64,000 bases of DNA from Cohnella baijiui (GCF_020731285.1 NZ_JAJFOW010000001.1:248001-312000), one strand, 5' to 3'; numbered from the stretch's first letter, positions 37,054-46,717 are shown. The notes: generated by a model not told the origin, from the sequence alone. Made by a program: numbers and translations.

Positions 37054-37797
37054 ATGAACGACCCCCTCTCCCCTTCGCCGGTCGTCGAGCTGGACGGGAT
37101 TTCCCGGGCTTTCGGCGGTCGAGCGGTGTTGGACGGCATTACGCTGCAGGTCGGCCGAGGCGAGCTGTTCGGCTTGCTCGGACCGTCCGGTTCCGGCAAA
37201 ACGACGCTGATCAAGCTCATTACCGGCATCGACCGTGCCGATCGGGGCGTCGTTCGGCTTCTGGGCGAGCGGATGCCCCGGCTGTCGATGCTTCAGCGCT
37301 TCGGATATATGGCCCAATCCGACGCGCTGTATGCCGAGCTGACCGCGAAGGAGAACCTGATGTTTTTCGGGGCGCTGTACGGACTCGGCGGCGTGCGGCG
37401 GGAAGAGCGGATCCGCTCCGCGATGGCGGTCGTCGATTTGCTGGAGCACTTGAACAAGCCGGTGTCCGCCTACTCCGGCGGCATGAAGCGCAGGCTGTCG
37501 CTTGCGATCGCGCTGCTGCACGAACCGGAGCTGCTCATCCTCGACGAGCCGACGGTCGGCATCGATCCCGTGCTGCGCCAGTCGATCTGGCGGGAACTGC
37601 TTGCCCTGCGCGACCGCGGCACGACCCTCATCCTCACGACGCACGTCATGGACGAAGCCGACCGCTGCGACCGCGTCGGCCTCATCCGGGACGGCCGCCT
37701 GACCGCGGTCGGGAGTCCGGCCGACCTCAAGGCGCGAACGGGCACCGCCACGATCGAAGACGCGTTCATCGCGATCGGGGGAGGTGCGCGCGTTTGA
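37054..37797 (+). CDS. ABC transporter ATP-binding protein
   Basis: A 247-aa ATPase; ATG at 37054 has AGGAG 10 bases upstream. Walker A GLLGPSGSGKTTLIKL, Q-loop YMAQSDALYAELTAKENLMF, signature YSGGMKRRLSLA, Walker B ELLILDEPTVGIDP and switch THVMDEADRCDRV. The pattern is that of drug/polyketide exporters (DrrA/NodI type). It pairs with the overlapping permease and is followed by a TetR regulator, so a self-regulated drug or lipid exporter is likely. Confidence 0.92.
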   Translation: MNDPLSPSPVVELDGISRAFGGRAVLDGITLQVGRGELFGLLGPSGSGKTTLIKLITGIDRADRGVVRLLGERMPRLSMLQRFGYMAQSDALYAELTAKENLMFFGALYGLGGVRREERIRSAMAVVDLLEHLNKPVSAYSGGMKRRLSLAIALLHEPELLILDEPTVGIDPVLRQSIWRELLALRDRGTTLILTTHVMDEADRCDRVGLIRDGRLTAVGSPADLKARTGTATIEDAFIAIGGGARV

Positions 37798-38813
37798 GAA
37801 TTCGCGCTTTGACAATTCGGATCATCCGCCAATTCGTCCGGGACAAACGGACGCTTGCCCTGCTCTTTCTCGCGCCCCTTCTCGTCCTAACGCTGATGTA
37901 CTTTGTCTTCAACGGCCGGGAGATCAAGCCGGACCTCGGCATCGCGGGCGTACCTCCCGCCATGGAAGAACGCATCGCGCAGTCGGGCGCCCGCGTCGTC
38001 CGCTATGACGACGCAGACCAGGCGAATCGGGCGCTCGAAGGCGGCGATCTCGACGCGACGCTGACGCTCGACAACGGGCGGCCCGCGCTGCGGCTCGAGG
38101 GGAGCGACCCCTCCATGAGCAAAGCCGTTCTGCTCCTCCTTCGTCAGGCGATGCAGCAGGACGCTCCCGGCGTGCAGCTGCAAATTTCTTACCTGTACGG
38201 GAAGGCCGATCTGACTTCGTTCGATTCGTTCGGTCCGGTCCTCATCGGCTTCTTCTCGTTTTTCTTCGTCTTTCTGCTCGCCGGCGTCGCCTTCCTCCGG
38301 GAGCGGACGACCGGCACGCTCGAACGGCTGCTCGCCACGCCGATCCGTCGGAGCGAAGTCGTGGCCGGCTATTTGACCGGCTTCGGACTCTTCACGCTGT
38401 TCCAGGCCGCTTTGATCGCGGGATACGCGATCGGCGTGCTCGGGATGTACATGGATGGATCCGTATGGCTCGTGCTACTGCTGAATCTGCTGCTCACGCT
38501 GACCGCCTTGACGCTCGGAACGCTGCTCTCCTCCTTCGCGGGCAGCGAATTCCAAATCATTCAGTTCATCCCGCTCGTCATCGTGCCCCAGGTGTTCTTC
38601 TCCGGCCTGTTCAACCTGGAGGCGATGAATCCCTGGCTGCAGAAGCTCAGCTACCTCATGCCGCTCTACTACGGCGCCGACGCGATGCGCGCCGTCATGA
38701 TCCGGGGCGAAGGGCTCTCGGCCATCCAACTGGACGTCTACGTGCTGCTGGCGTTCTCCGTCGCCTTTGCGCTTCTGAACGTCCTGGCCTTGAAAAAGCA
38801 GCGCCCGATTTAG
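37794..38813 (+). CDS. ABC-2 type permease
   Basis: The 339-aa permease starts at a TTG overlapping the ATPase stop (TTGA), behind GGGGGAGG. Topology: one N-terminal helix (LALLFLAPLLVLTLMYFVF), a ~150-residue external domain, then five clustered helices (VLIGFFSFFFVFLLAGVAFL; LIAGYAIGVLGMYMDG; LLNLLLTLTALTLGTLLSSF) with the ABC-2 signature PQVFFSGLFNLEAMNPWLQK. Works with the preceding ATPase. Confidence 0.9.
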   Translation: MRIRALTIRIIRQFVRDKRTLALLFLAPLLVLTLMYFVFNGREIKPDLGIAGVPPAMEERIAQSGARVVRYDDADQANRALEGGDLDATLTLDNGRPALRLEGSDPSMSKAVLLLLRQAMQQDAPGVQLQISYLYGKADLTSFDSFGPVLIGFFSFFFVFLLAGVAFLRERTTGTLERLLATPIRRSEVVAGYLTGFGLFTLFQAALIAGYAIGVLGMYMDGSVWLVLLLNLLLTLTALTLGTLLSSFAGSEFQIIQFIPLVIVPQVFFSGLFNLEAMNPWLQKLSYLMPLYYGADAMRAVMIRGEGLSAIQLDVYVLLAFSVAFALLNVLALKKQRPI

Positions 38814-38892
38814 CGCTTCGCCGCCCTTCGTGCTATGATCGAGGGAAAGGCTGCCGCGCGCGGCCCGCATTCATGATAGGAGAGAATAAAGC

Positions 38893-39558
38893 TTGGAACG
38901 AGACGAAGATAAGCTGGAGCCCTGGATGCAGGAGCTTCTCGCAGCCGATCAGGACGGCAAGCGCATGACGGAAAAGCAGTCCCGCATCGTGGCCGCCGCC
39001 GTCGAGCTGTTTGCCGAAAAGGGGTACTCCGCCTCTTCGACGAGCGAGATCGCCCAGCGGGCGGGCGTCGCGGAAGGCACCATCTTCCGCCATTACAAGA
39101 CGAAAAAGGACCTGCTCTTCTCGATCGTCACCCCGGCGATGGTACGGATCATGGCGCCGTTCGTGCTGCGCGAATTCGGCGATGTTCTGAAGACCGAATA
39201 CGCGTCCTACGACCAATTTTTGCGGGCGATGATCGATAATCGCATCGCGTTCCTGAACAAGAACAAGCGGCTCCTCAAAATCATCGTGCAGGAGTTTCCG
39301 TTCCACCCGGATTTGCAGGAACAGGTCAAGCAGCAAGTGTTTTCCCGCATCTACGAACGGTATGCCGCGCTCGTCGAGAAGTTCCAGGCCGGCGGCAGCT
39401 TGATCGACCTGCCGCCCCGGACGATTATTCGTCTCAGCGTGTCGGCGATGGTGGGCTATGTGCTGACGCGATCCTTTTACCCGAATCCGGACGATTGGGA
39501 GGACGAAGCGGAACGCGAGGCGACGATCGCCTTCATTATGAAAGGCTTGGCTCCGTAA
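38893..39558 (+). CDS. TetR/AcrR-family transcriptional regulator
   Basis: A 221-aa protein with TTG start, 11 bases after AGGAGA. The helix-turn-helix lies at about 28-75: RIVAAAVELFAEKGYSASST, SEIAQRAGVAEGTIFRHYKT. The remainder is the helical ligand-binding domain (DLQEQVKQQVFSRIYERYAA). A TATGAT box about 60 bases upstream suggests it can be transcribed on its own. It probably represses the adjacent ABC exporter. Confidence 0.88.
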   Translation: MERDEDKLEPWMQELLAADQDGKRMTEKQSRIVAAAVELFAEKGYSASSTSEIAQRAGVAEGTIFRHYKTKKDLLFSIVTPAMVRIMAPFVLREFGDVLKTEYASYDQFLRAMIDNRIAFLNKNKRLLKIIVQEFPFHPDLQEQVKQQVFSRIYERYAALVEKFQAGGSLIDLPPRTIIRLSVSAMVGYVLTRSFYPNPDDWEDEAEREATIAFIMKGLAP

Positions 39559-39662
39559 ACCGGATTGCGGCGGTCAAGTTGTCCCGAAATGAGGGTAACT
39601 TTATAATGAAGGGGATGCACGTCAACCCAACCATTTTCGCAGGAGAGGAAGGAATCTGGCGC

Positions 39663-40352
39663 ATGAACATTCGATATTTAGGCCATGCCTGCGTGGAGCT
39701 GAGCGACGGAAATCATACGCTGATCATCGACCCGTTCCTGTCCGGCAATCCGAAGGCGTCCGCGCGCGCGGACGAGATCCGCGTCGACCACGTCCTGCTG
39801 ACCCATGGTCACAGCGACCATGTCGGCGATACGGTGCAGATCGCCAAGGCGTCGGGCGCCACCGTCGTCTCGACGCCGGAAATCGCCGCCTATATGGGCT
39901 GGCAAGGGGTGAAGGCGGTCGGAATGAACATCGGCGGCACGTTCGATCTCGGCTACGCGAAGGTGAAGATGATTCAAGCGTTCCACAGCTCCGGTTACGT
40001 CTTGGAGGATGATCAGCGCATCGTTTATATGGGCTTGCCTACCGGCCTCATCGTCGAATGGGGCGGTCTTTCGATCCTGCATGCCGGCGACACGGGGCTG
40101 TTCGGGGATATGCGCCTGATCGGGGAGCGCAACCGGCTCGATCTCGCCTTCCTGCCGATCGGCGGCCATTTCACGATGGGACCGGAGGACGCCCTGCTCG
40201 CGGCCGAATGGTTCGGCGCGCCGCATGTCGTTCCGCTCCACTACGATACGTTCCCGCTCATCGCGCAGGACGGGGAAGCATTCGTCCGGGCGCTGGGCGA
40301 CAAGGGCATCCGCGGCACCGCGATGAAGCCGGGCGACCGGATCGCGCTCTGA
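39663..40352 (+). CDS. UPF0173 metal-dependent hydrolase (YtkL-like)
   Basis: The 229-aa MBL-fold protein starts at ATG 39663 behind GAGGAAGGA. Metal motif LLTHGHSDHVGD (HxHxDH intact), then AFHSSGYV, ILHAGDTGLFGDM, FLPIGGHFTMGPEDA and PLHYDTFPLIAQD. The length and motif order are those of B. subtilis YtkL. Physiological substrate unknown. Confidence 0.92.
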   Translation: MNIRYLGHACVELSDGNHTLIIDPFLSGNPKASARADEIRVDHVLLTHGHSDHVGDTVQIAKASGATVVSTPEIAAYMGWQGVKAVGMNIGGTFDLGYAKVKMIQAFHSSGYVLEDDQRIVYMGLPTGLIVEWGGLSILHAGDTGLFGDMRLIGERNRLDLAFLPIGGHFTMGPEDALLAAEWFGAPHVVPLHYDTFPLIAQDGEAFVRALGDKGIRGTAMKPGDRIAL

Positions 40353-40369
40353 ACCCGACCGACCGTCTC

Positions 40370-40412
40370 GCAAGGCCGCCTTCCGCGCAGCGCGCGAAGG
40401 CGGCCTTGCTTC
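40370..40412 (+). terminator. Terminator after the ytkL-like gene
   Basis: GCAAGGCCGCCTTC (40370-40383) pairs with GAAGGCGGCCTTGC (40396-40409), followed by TTCTTTC. Confidence 0.85.
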
Positions 40413-40500
40413 TTTCCGATCTCCCCTCCCGCCTCCGATTTGCCAATATTTGAAGCTGGGGCGCGGCGCGACTTTTCGATAGGATAGAAATAGTGACTCT

Positions 40501-42144
40501 ATGAATCTATTCCATCGAATCGAGTTGAACCGCATCATGTTGAATACACCAAAGCTGCGGCGCGGATGGGCGGCCGCCGTCCTCGCCCTCGCCATCGGCG
40601 TAGCCCCGATGCCGACAGGCGCCGCGCAAGCGCTGCCCTACGACGATATCGCGGGCAGCTACGCCCAAGCGGCGATCGTCAGCCTCACGGAGCAGGGCGT
40701 TCTCCGCGGCCAGACCGAACGGCTTTTCGCGCCGGCCGCCCCCGTCACCCGGGCCGAATTCGTGGCGATGTTGGAACGGCTGCTGCGGCTGAGTCCGGTG
40801 AACGCGGCCATCCCGTCCTATGCGGATGCGCCCAAGAGCGCCTGGTATTACGCCGAGCTTCAAGCCGCCGTGCAGCTTGGCATCGCCCAAGGAACGTCCG
40901 ACACCTCCTTCGAGCCGAATCGCCCCGTCTCCCGCCAGGAAGCCGCCGTCCTCCTTGCCCGGACGATGAAGCTATCGCTGCCCGCAACCGCCGGATCGGC
41001 TACATACGGCTATGCAGACGCCTCCTCCATCGCCGAATGGGCGGGTCCCGCCGTGCTCCAGCTCGGACGTCTCGGCCTGATGCAAGGCGATGGAGGACGG
41101 TTCCGTCCGACGGATCCGATCACCCGCCAGGAGGCCGCCGTCCTGCTCGACCGCGTGCGCACGCGGGACGACTGGGCTTTGCAGATCGACGGCACCCCTG
41201 CGGAACGGATTCAGATCGGCTGGCAGTACGGCCAGACAACCGCCGAGTACGAGCGCGAGATTGCCTCGTCCGACGTCAACCGTCTGTCGCCGCGCTGGTT
41301 TTTCCTGGACAAGACGGGCATGACCGCGAGCGTGGACGCTTCGCTGATCGATTGGGCGCATGCCCGGGGCAAGCGGGTATGGGCGTTGGTCGGCAACCGG
41401 TCGGATCAAACGTTGACGCACCAGCTGCTGGCCGACGCGGCAAACCGCGCCGCCGCGATCCGATCGCTCGCGTCTTGGGCGATCAGCTACGGCATCGACG
41501 GCCTGAACCTCGACTTCGAGAACGTCGCCCCGGAAGACCGGGACGACATGACCCGGTTCGTCGGCGAGCTCGCCGCGGCGCTGCACGCGGCGAATCGAAC
41601 GCTCTCCGTCAACGTCTCGCCGGATCTCGGCACCGACTGGACCGAAGCGTTCGACTTCGCCGCCATCGGGCGCCAGGCCGACTACGTCGTGCTGATGGCG
41701 TACGACGAGCATTGGGAAGGCGGTCCCGCCGGTTCGGTGTCCTCGCTGCCGTGGCTGCGCGGCGGTCTCGACAGGCTGCTCGCCCAGGTGCCCGCCGCCA
41801 AGACGATTCTCGCCCTGCCGTTCTACAATCGCGATTGGACGACTGTCGGCGGGTCGACCGGGTCGACGCCCTGGAGCCTCGTCCAGCAGAATGCAGCCAT
41901 TACCGCGCGCGGGCTAAAGCCGGTCTGGAACGCCGCGCTCGGCCAATACACGGCGACTTTCCTCCAATCGGGCGTTCGGCACAACCTCTGGCTCGAAGAC
42001 GGACGATCGCTGACGCTGAAGCTGCAGGCTGGAGAGCAGCGCGGCATCGCCGGATACGCGTACTGGTACATGGGCGGCGAGAGCCCCGACGTCTGGGCGA
42101 GCCTCGGCAACGCCCTGCGGTTCGGCTCGTACCGCTTTGGCTGA
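40501..42144 (+). CDS. SLH-domain glycoside hydrolase family 18 protein
   Basis: A 547-aa secreted protein. Signal peptide with hydrophobic core at about 23-40 ending TGAAQA; three SLH domains at about 45-100, 105-160 and 165-222 (FAPAAPVTRAEFVAMLERLL; FEPNRPVSRQEAAVLLARTM; FRPTDPITRQEAAVLLDRVR) that bind secondary cell-wall polymer; then a GH18 barrel with DGLNLDFE (Asp333-Glu340, acid Glu340), LMAYDEHWEGG and GIAGYAYWYM. Similar to YdhD/YaaH-type spore or cell-wall chitinase-like hydrolases. The start lacks a strong ribosome binding site; an in-frame ATG 36 bases later is an alternative. Confidence 0.9.
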   Translation: MNLFHRIELNRIMLNTPKLRRGWAAAVLALAIGVAPMPTGAAQALPYDDIAGSYAQAAIVSLTEQGVLRGQTERLFAPAAPVTRAEFVAMLERLLRLSPVNAAIPSYADAPKSAWYYAELQAAVQLGIAQGTSDTSFEPNRPVSRQEAAVLLARTMKLSLPATAGSATYGYADASSIAEWAGPAVLQLGRLGLMQGDGGRFRPTDPITRQEAAVLLDRVRTRDDWALQIDGTPAERIQIGWQYGQTTAEYEREIASSDVNRLSPRWFFLDKTGMTASVDASLIDWAHARGKRVWALVGNRSDQTLTHQLLADAANRAAAIRSLASWAISYGIDGLNLDFENVAPEDRDDMTRFVGELAAALHAANRTLSVNVSPDLGTDWTEAFDFAAIGRQADYVVLMAYDEHWEGGPAGSVSSLPWLRGGLDRLLAQVPAAKTILALPFYNRDWTTVGGSTGSTPWSLVQQNAAITARGLKPVWNAALGQYTATFLQSGVRHNLWLEDGRSLTLKLQAGEQRGIAGYAYWYMGGESPDVWASLGNALRFGSYRFG

Positions 42145-42198
42145 AGGCCATGAAACGTCCGCCTGATCGGTGGCTCCGCCCCCGCGCCGCCCAAAGTC

Positions 42199-42243
42199 AA
42201 AAGGCTGTCTCCCCGGACACCGGATCCGGGGGGACAGCCTTTT
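42199..42243. terminator. Bidirectional terminator between convergent genes
   Basis: AAAAGGCTGTC-TCCCCGG (42199-42216) pairs with CCGGGG-GGACAGCCTTTT (42226-42243), A/T runs on both sides. Confidence 0.9.
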
Positions 42244-42270
42244 GGCGCCGCGGGCGGGCAAGATCCCGCT

Positions 42271-42723
42271 TCAGGCGTAAAACAGATAAAAAAGCGCGGT
42301 GCTGATGCCGATGCCCCACAGCGCGCCGACGAACACCTCGATGGGCCGATGCCCGAGCAGCTCCTTCAGCTCCTTCACCGGATGGACTTCTCCGTGAAGG
42401 TCCGGCATCTTTTTGAGAAACCGGTTGATGATCGAGGCGTGCATCCCCGCATGCCTGCGAATGCCGGCCGCGTCGAACATGATGATGGAGCCGACGATGG
42501 CGGCGATGGCGAAGGCCGTCGATTGGACGCCTTCCTCGATGCCGATCGCCGCGGCGAGGCCGGCCATCGCTGCCGAATGCGAGCTGGGCATCCCGCCCGT
42601 ACTGAAGGCCATGCCGGTCTGCCAGGACCGGCCGCCGAAATACCGGATCGGCACTTTGACCGCCTGCGCGGATAAGATCGAAACGATGGCGGCGATGAGC
42701 GGAAAGTTGTGCAGGATGGGCAA
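42271..42723 (-). CDS. Divergent PAP2-family membrane protein (YuiD-like)
   Basis: The 150-aa protein starts at a TTG 7 bases after GGAGGTG. It has about four membrane helices and the family motifs GGMPSSHSAAMAGLA and MFDAAGIRRHAGMHA, followed by ELKELLGHRPIEVFVGALWG. The SSH and H/R residues recall the acid phosphatase fold of PAP2. B. subtilis YuiD is the same family; activity unproved. Confidence 0.9.
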   Translation of the reverse strand: MPILHNFPLIAAIVSILSAQAVKVPIRYFGGRSWQTGMAFSTGGMPSSHSAAMAGLAAAIGIEEGVQSTAFAIAAIVGSIIMFDAAGIRRHAGMHASIINRFLKKMPDLHGEVHPVKELKELLGHRPIEVFVGALWGIGISTALFYLFYA

Positions 42724-42835
42724 AGCGACACCTCCGTTCCGTTGGTCGTTTCCCCATTATACCCGATTTTGGCCGGACGCGGGACCGTTTGTTCCCCTTT
42801 ACCCCGTTCCCCTAGCGGCGATACACCGTTCGGGC

Positions 42836-43033
42836 TTACTTGGTCCGCGCTTTCGCTTTTTTTTGCAGCGCCGGCAAATGCTTCATCGTGCGCAGCATCG
42901 GTCCTTTGCACATGGGGCACAGCTGATCCGCTACGGCGAACTCTTCGCGCACCCACGCTTTGCAGCTTTCGTTCTTGCATTTCCAGATTTTCGTCAGTTG
43001 GAGCTTCGGTTTCGCTTCTTCGTTGGTGTTCAA
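42836..43033 (-). CDS. YdjO-like cold-inducible zinc-ribbon protein, 65 aa
   Basis: The most likely start is a TTG at 43033, about 13 bases after AAAGGA; the open frame upstream is longer but has no site. Four cysteines form a ribbon: IWKCKNESCKAWVREEF and QLCPMCKGPM. The C terminus is basic. It matches the B. subtilis YdjO family (described as cold-inducible). Function unknown. Confidence 0.8.
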   Translation of the reverse strand: MNTNEEAKPKLQLTKIWKCKNESCKAWVREEFAVADQLCPMCKGPMLRTMKHLPALQKKAKARTK

Positions 43034-43104
43034 AATTCCCGTGCATCCTTTCGAACGATCGTTAGAGACAACCGGAATAATATAGTCCCTAAGACCCCGC
43101 CGCG

Positions 43105-44967
43105 TCAAGTCGAAGCCGCGTTCTTGAACTGGCTGCGGAACATCCGGCCGTAGATGCCGTCCTGCTCGAGCAGTTCCCGGTGCGTGCCGCGTTCGGCGAT
43201 ACCGCCCCGGTCCACGACGAGAATCTCGTCCGCATCGCGGATCGTGTTCAGCCGGTGCGCGATGACGAAGCTCGTACGCCCTTTCATCACCTGCAAAAGC
43301 GCATCCTGAATATGCAGCTCCGTCCGGGTATCGATGCTGCTCGTCGCCTCGTCGAGAATGAGGATCGACGGCTTCGCCAACATGACCCGGGCGATGGCGA
43401 TCAGCTGCCGCTGGCCCTGGCTCAGATTGCCGCCGTTTTCGGTCAGCATCGTCTCATACTGCTGCGGTAGCCGCCGGATGAAGCCGTCGGCGTTGGCCAT
43501 CGCGGCCGCCGCCCGCATCTCCGCCTCCGTGGCTTCGGGGCTGCCGTACAGGATGTTCTCCCGGATCGTGCCGGAGAACAGGTACGTGTCCTGCAGCACG
43601 ACCCCGAAGCAGCGGCGCAGGCTGTCTCTCGTGTACGACCGGATGTCCCTGCCGTCGATCAGGATCCGGCCGCCCGTCACGTCGTAGAACCGGGTGAGCA
43701 GCTGGACGATCGTCGTCTTGCCCGCGCCGGTCGGCCCGACGAGCGCGACGCTGCTGCCGGCTTCCGCGACAAAGCTGACGTCACGCAAAATCGGCACGTC
43801 GGGCCGATAGCCGAAGCTGACGTGTTCGAAGACAACCCGTCCCACGGGCTGCTCTAGCGGGATTGCGTCGGGCGGATCCGCCGGCTCCTCTCCCTCGTCC
43901 AGCACCTCGAACACGCGCTCCGCCCCGGCGACGCCGGATTGCAGCACGTTGTAGACGTTCGCAAGGTCGTTCAGCGGGCGTACGAATTGGCGGGAATAAC
44001 TCAGGAAGCTGGCGATGACGCCGACCGAGATCGAGCCCTTGACCGCCATGACGCCGCCCGCGACCGCGACCGTCGTGAAGCCGATGTTGTTGATGACGCC
44101 GAGCAGCGGCATGAGAAAGCCCGACCAGATCTGCGCTTGCGTCCCGATGTCGCGCAGCTTCCCGTTCACTTCCTCGAAGGCGTCCACGGCATGCCGCTCG
44201 CGGTTGAACGCCTTGACGACGAGCAGGCCGGAGATCGTCTCCTCGATCTGCCCGTTCAGCTTGCCCAATTCTTCCTGCTGGCGCTTGAACAGCTTGCCGG
44301 TCCGCCGGGTGACCGTTCGCGCAAGCAGGTACACGAGCGGGACGGTGATGAGGCTCGCGAGCGTCAGCAGCGGGCTCAGCACGATCATCATGACGAGCGA
44401 GCCGACGATCGCGATGACGCCCGACATGAGCTGCGTCGTCGTCTGCGAGATGCTCGTGCTGACGTTGTCGATGTCGTTGGACAGGCGGCTCATGAGCTCG
44501 CCGTGCTTGCGCGTGTCGAAAAAGGAAAGCGGCAGCTTCTGCAGCTTGGCGAACAGCGCTCCCCGCATCCGCCGGACGACTTGCTGCGAAACGCCGGCCA
44601 TGATCCAGCCTTGGGCGAACGACAGGCCCGCGTCCAGCAAATAAGAGGCGGCGAGGCCGAACAGCACGGCATACAACATTCCGAACTTCACGGCGCCCTT
44701 CCCGCCGTCCATGCCGTCGATCGCCGTGCCGATCAGGTACGGACCGACCAGGCCGAGTCCGGCGCTGACCAGGATGAAGAGAAAGACGACGATCAGCGGG
44801 CGCCGCTCGCGGACGAGGTCACGCCAGAGGCGGCGCAGCGTGCCTCCAAACTGCTTGGGCTTCTGGACGGGCCCGCGGCCTCTCGGCCCGAAGCCCCCGC
44901 CAGGCCCGCGCCCGAGGCCCGCTTGGGGTGCCGGCGGCGCAGTTGGACGCTCACGGTCCTGTGACAT
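43105..44967 (-). CDS. Heterodimeric ABC exporter subunit, catalytic half (YheH/BmrD-like)
   Basis: The 620-aa subunit has a Gly/Pro-rich N-terminal tail (residues 1-40), six helices and an ATPase domain with Walker A GPTGAGKTTIVQL, Q-loop LQDTYLFSGTIRENILYGSP, signature LSQGQRQL, Walker B ILILDEATSSIDT and switch His in VIAHRLNTI. The catalytic Glu and switch His are intact, but the signature is LSQGQ rather than LSGGQ. It overlaps the partner gene by 17 bases and is translationally coupled. Exports drugs or lipids with the partner. Confidence 0.92.
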   Translation of the reverse strand: MSQDRERPTAPPAPQAGLGRGPGGGFGPRGRGPVQKPKQFGGTLRRLWRDLVRERRPLIVVFLFILVSAGLGLVGPYLIGTAIDGMDGGKGAVKFGMLYAVLFGLAASYLLDAGLSFAQGWIMAGVSQQVVRRMRGALFAKLQKLPLSFFDTRKHGELMSRLSNDIDNVSTSISQTTTQLMSGVIAIVGSLVMMIVLSPLLTLASLITVPLVYLLARTVTRRTGKLFKRQQEELGKLNGQIEETISGLLVVKAFNRERHAVDAFEEVNGKLRDIGTQAQIWSGFLMPLLGVINNIGFTTVAVAGGVMAVKGSISVGVIASFLSYSRQFVRPLNDLANVYNVLQSGVAGAERVFEVLDEGEEPADPPDAIPLEQPVGRVVFEHVSFGYRPDVPILRDVSFVAEAGSSVALVGPTGAGKTTIVQLLTRFYDVTGGRILIDGRDIRSYTRDSLRRCFGVVLQDTYLFSGTIRENILYGSPEATEAEMRAAAAMANADGFIRRLPQQYETMLTENGGNLSQGQRQLIAIARVMLAKPSILILDEATSSIDTRTELHIQDALLQVMKGRTSFVIAHRLNTIRDADEILVVDRGGIAERGTHRELLEQDGIYGRMFRSQFKNAAST

Positions 44968-46717
44968 GCGTCATCGCCTCCTGACCCATTTGCGAACGGA
45001 AGATTTCCTGGTACACGCGGCACTCCCGCAGCAGGGACGCGTGCGTCCCGATGCCCGCGACTTGCCCGTCGTCCATGACGACGATCTGGTCCGCATCGAT
45101 GACGGACGAGATGCGCTGCGCGATCAGCAGGCAGGTGAGCCGGCCTTCGTAAGCCTTGAGCGCTTCCTTGACCGCGGCTTCGGTGACCGCGTCGAGCGCG
45201 CTCGTGCAGTCGTCAAGGATGAGAATGTCGGGCCGGCGGACGAGCGCCCGGGCGATCGACAGCCGCTGCTTTTGCCCGCCGGACAGGTTGATCCCGCCCT
45301 GTCCGAGCTTCGCTTCGTAGCCTTCCGGCAGCGCGCTGACGAAGCCGTGCGCCGAAGCAGCGCGGGCTGCCGCCTCGATCTCCTCCCGGGTCGCCCGCTC
45401 GTTTCCCCAGCGGATATTGTCCAGAATCGTCCCTGAGAACAGCACCGTCGCCTGCGGCACGATCGCGACCCGCTCGCGGACCGCTTCCGGCGACAGGGCC
45501 GTCAAGTCGACGCCGTCGATGCGCACCGTCCCTCGCGTCGCGTCGTACAAACGCGGCACGAGATTCACAAGCGTGCTTTTGCCGGCGCCGGTCGAGCCGA
45601 TGATGCCAATCGTCTCGCCCGCCCGGCAGGCGAAGCTGACGCCCTTCAACACCGGTTCGCCGTCCGGCCCGTCGTAAGAGAAGGCGACGTCTTCGAACGA
45701 CACGCGCGGCGCTTCGGTTTCGCTGGGTACGACCGTCTCCCGCGCCGGAGCCTGCTGCGTCACGGCGGTTGCGCCTTCCCCTTCGGCGAGCACTTCGACG
45801 ATCCGGCCCGTCGAGGCCTTCGCCCGCACGAACATGTTGAACACCATCGAAATCGTCATGAGGGAGAATAGAATCTGCGTCATGTAGTTGACGAAAGCGA
45901 TGATATGTCCGACCTCCATGCTCCCGGCATGGACACGGATGCCGCCCAGCCAGACGACGCCGGCGATGCCGAGGTTGACGGCGAGCGTAATCGCCGGGCT
46001 GAACGGCGCCATCGCCCGCATCGTCGCGATCGACTGGCGCCGGTACGATTCATTGACGCCTTCGAACTTGTCGGTCTCGTAGGCGAAGCGGTTGAACGCC
46101 TTGACGACCCGCACGCCGGACAGATACTCCCGCATGATGCCGTTTAGCCGGTCCAGCGAGCGCTGCACCCTCATGAACAGCGGGAAGCCGATCTTCATAT
46201 TCAGCGCGATGAGCGCGGCCACGACGGGCACGACGATCGCGAGCACGACCGACAGCTGCGGATTGAGACGGACGGCGAAGATCAACGCGCCGATGCCGAG
46301 CAGCGGCGCTTTGGCGAAAATGCGCATCATGCCGTTGACGAAGTTCTGCACCTGGGTGATGTCGTTCGTCAGCCGGGTGACAAGCGAGGCGCGGTCGAAC
46401 CGGTTCACGTTCGCGAACGGCAGCGACTGGATGCGGCGGAACAAGTCGCCCCGCAGCTCCGCTCCGAACCGCTGGGACACATGGCTGGAAACGATGTTGC
46501 GCCCCGTCGCCGACAGCGCCCCGAAGGCGGTGATGAGCAGCATCCAACCGCCGTAGCGCAGCACGACGTCCATTTCCCCGAGGCGCACGCCGCGGTCGAT
46601 CAGATGCGCCATCAGGGTCGGCAGCAGCAGATCGCACGCCGCCTCTCCGGACACGAGAAGGAAAGCGGCGACGAAGGAAACGCCGTATTTCCGAATGTAT
46701 TTGGACATGTATCGCAA
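44951..46717 (-). CDS. Heterodimeric ABC exporter subunit, degenerate half (YheI/BmrC-like)
   Basis: The 588-aa subunit starts at TTG 46717 behind GAGAGGGG. Six helices precede an ATPase domain with Walker A GSTGAGKSTLVNL and signature LSGGQKQRLSIA. Walker B reads ILILDDCTSALD, so the catalytic Glu is Asp, and the switch position reads LIAQRISSV, Gln in place of His. These changes make the site built on its Walker motifs degenerate, as in asymmetric exporters such as BmrCD and TM287/288. First gene of the pair. Confidence 0.92.
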   Translation of the reverse strand: MRYMSKYIRKYGVSFVAAFLLVSGEAACDLLLPTLMAHLIDRGVRLGEMDVVLRYGGWMLLITAFGALSATGRNIVSSHVSQRFGAELRGDLFRRIQSLPFANVNRFDRASLVTRLTNDITQVQNFVNGMMRIFAKAPLLGIGALIFAVRLNPQLSVVLAIVVPVVAALIALNMKIGFPLFMRVQRSLDRLNGIMREYLSGVRVVKAFNRFAYETDKFEGVNESYRRQSIATMRAMAPFSPAITLAVNLGIAGVVWLGGIRVHAGSMEVGHIIAFVNYMTQILFSLMTISMVFNMFVRAKASTGRIVEVLAEGEGATAVTQQAPARETVVPSETEAPRVSFEDVAFSYDGPDGEPVLKGVSFACRAGETIGIIGSTGAGKSTLVNLVPRLYDATRGTVRIDGVDLTALSPEAVRERVAIVPQATVLFSGTILDNIRWGNERATREEIEAAARAASAHGFVSALPEGYEAKLGQGGINLSGGQKQRLSIARALVRRPDILILDDCTSALDAVTEAAVKEALKAYEGRLTCLLIAQRISSVIDADQIVVMDDGQVAGIGTHASLLRECRVYQEIFRSQMGQEAMTHVTGP

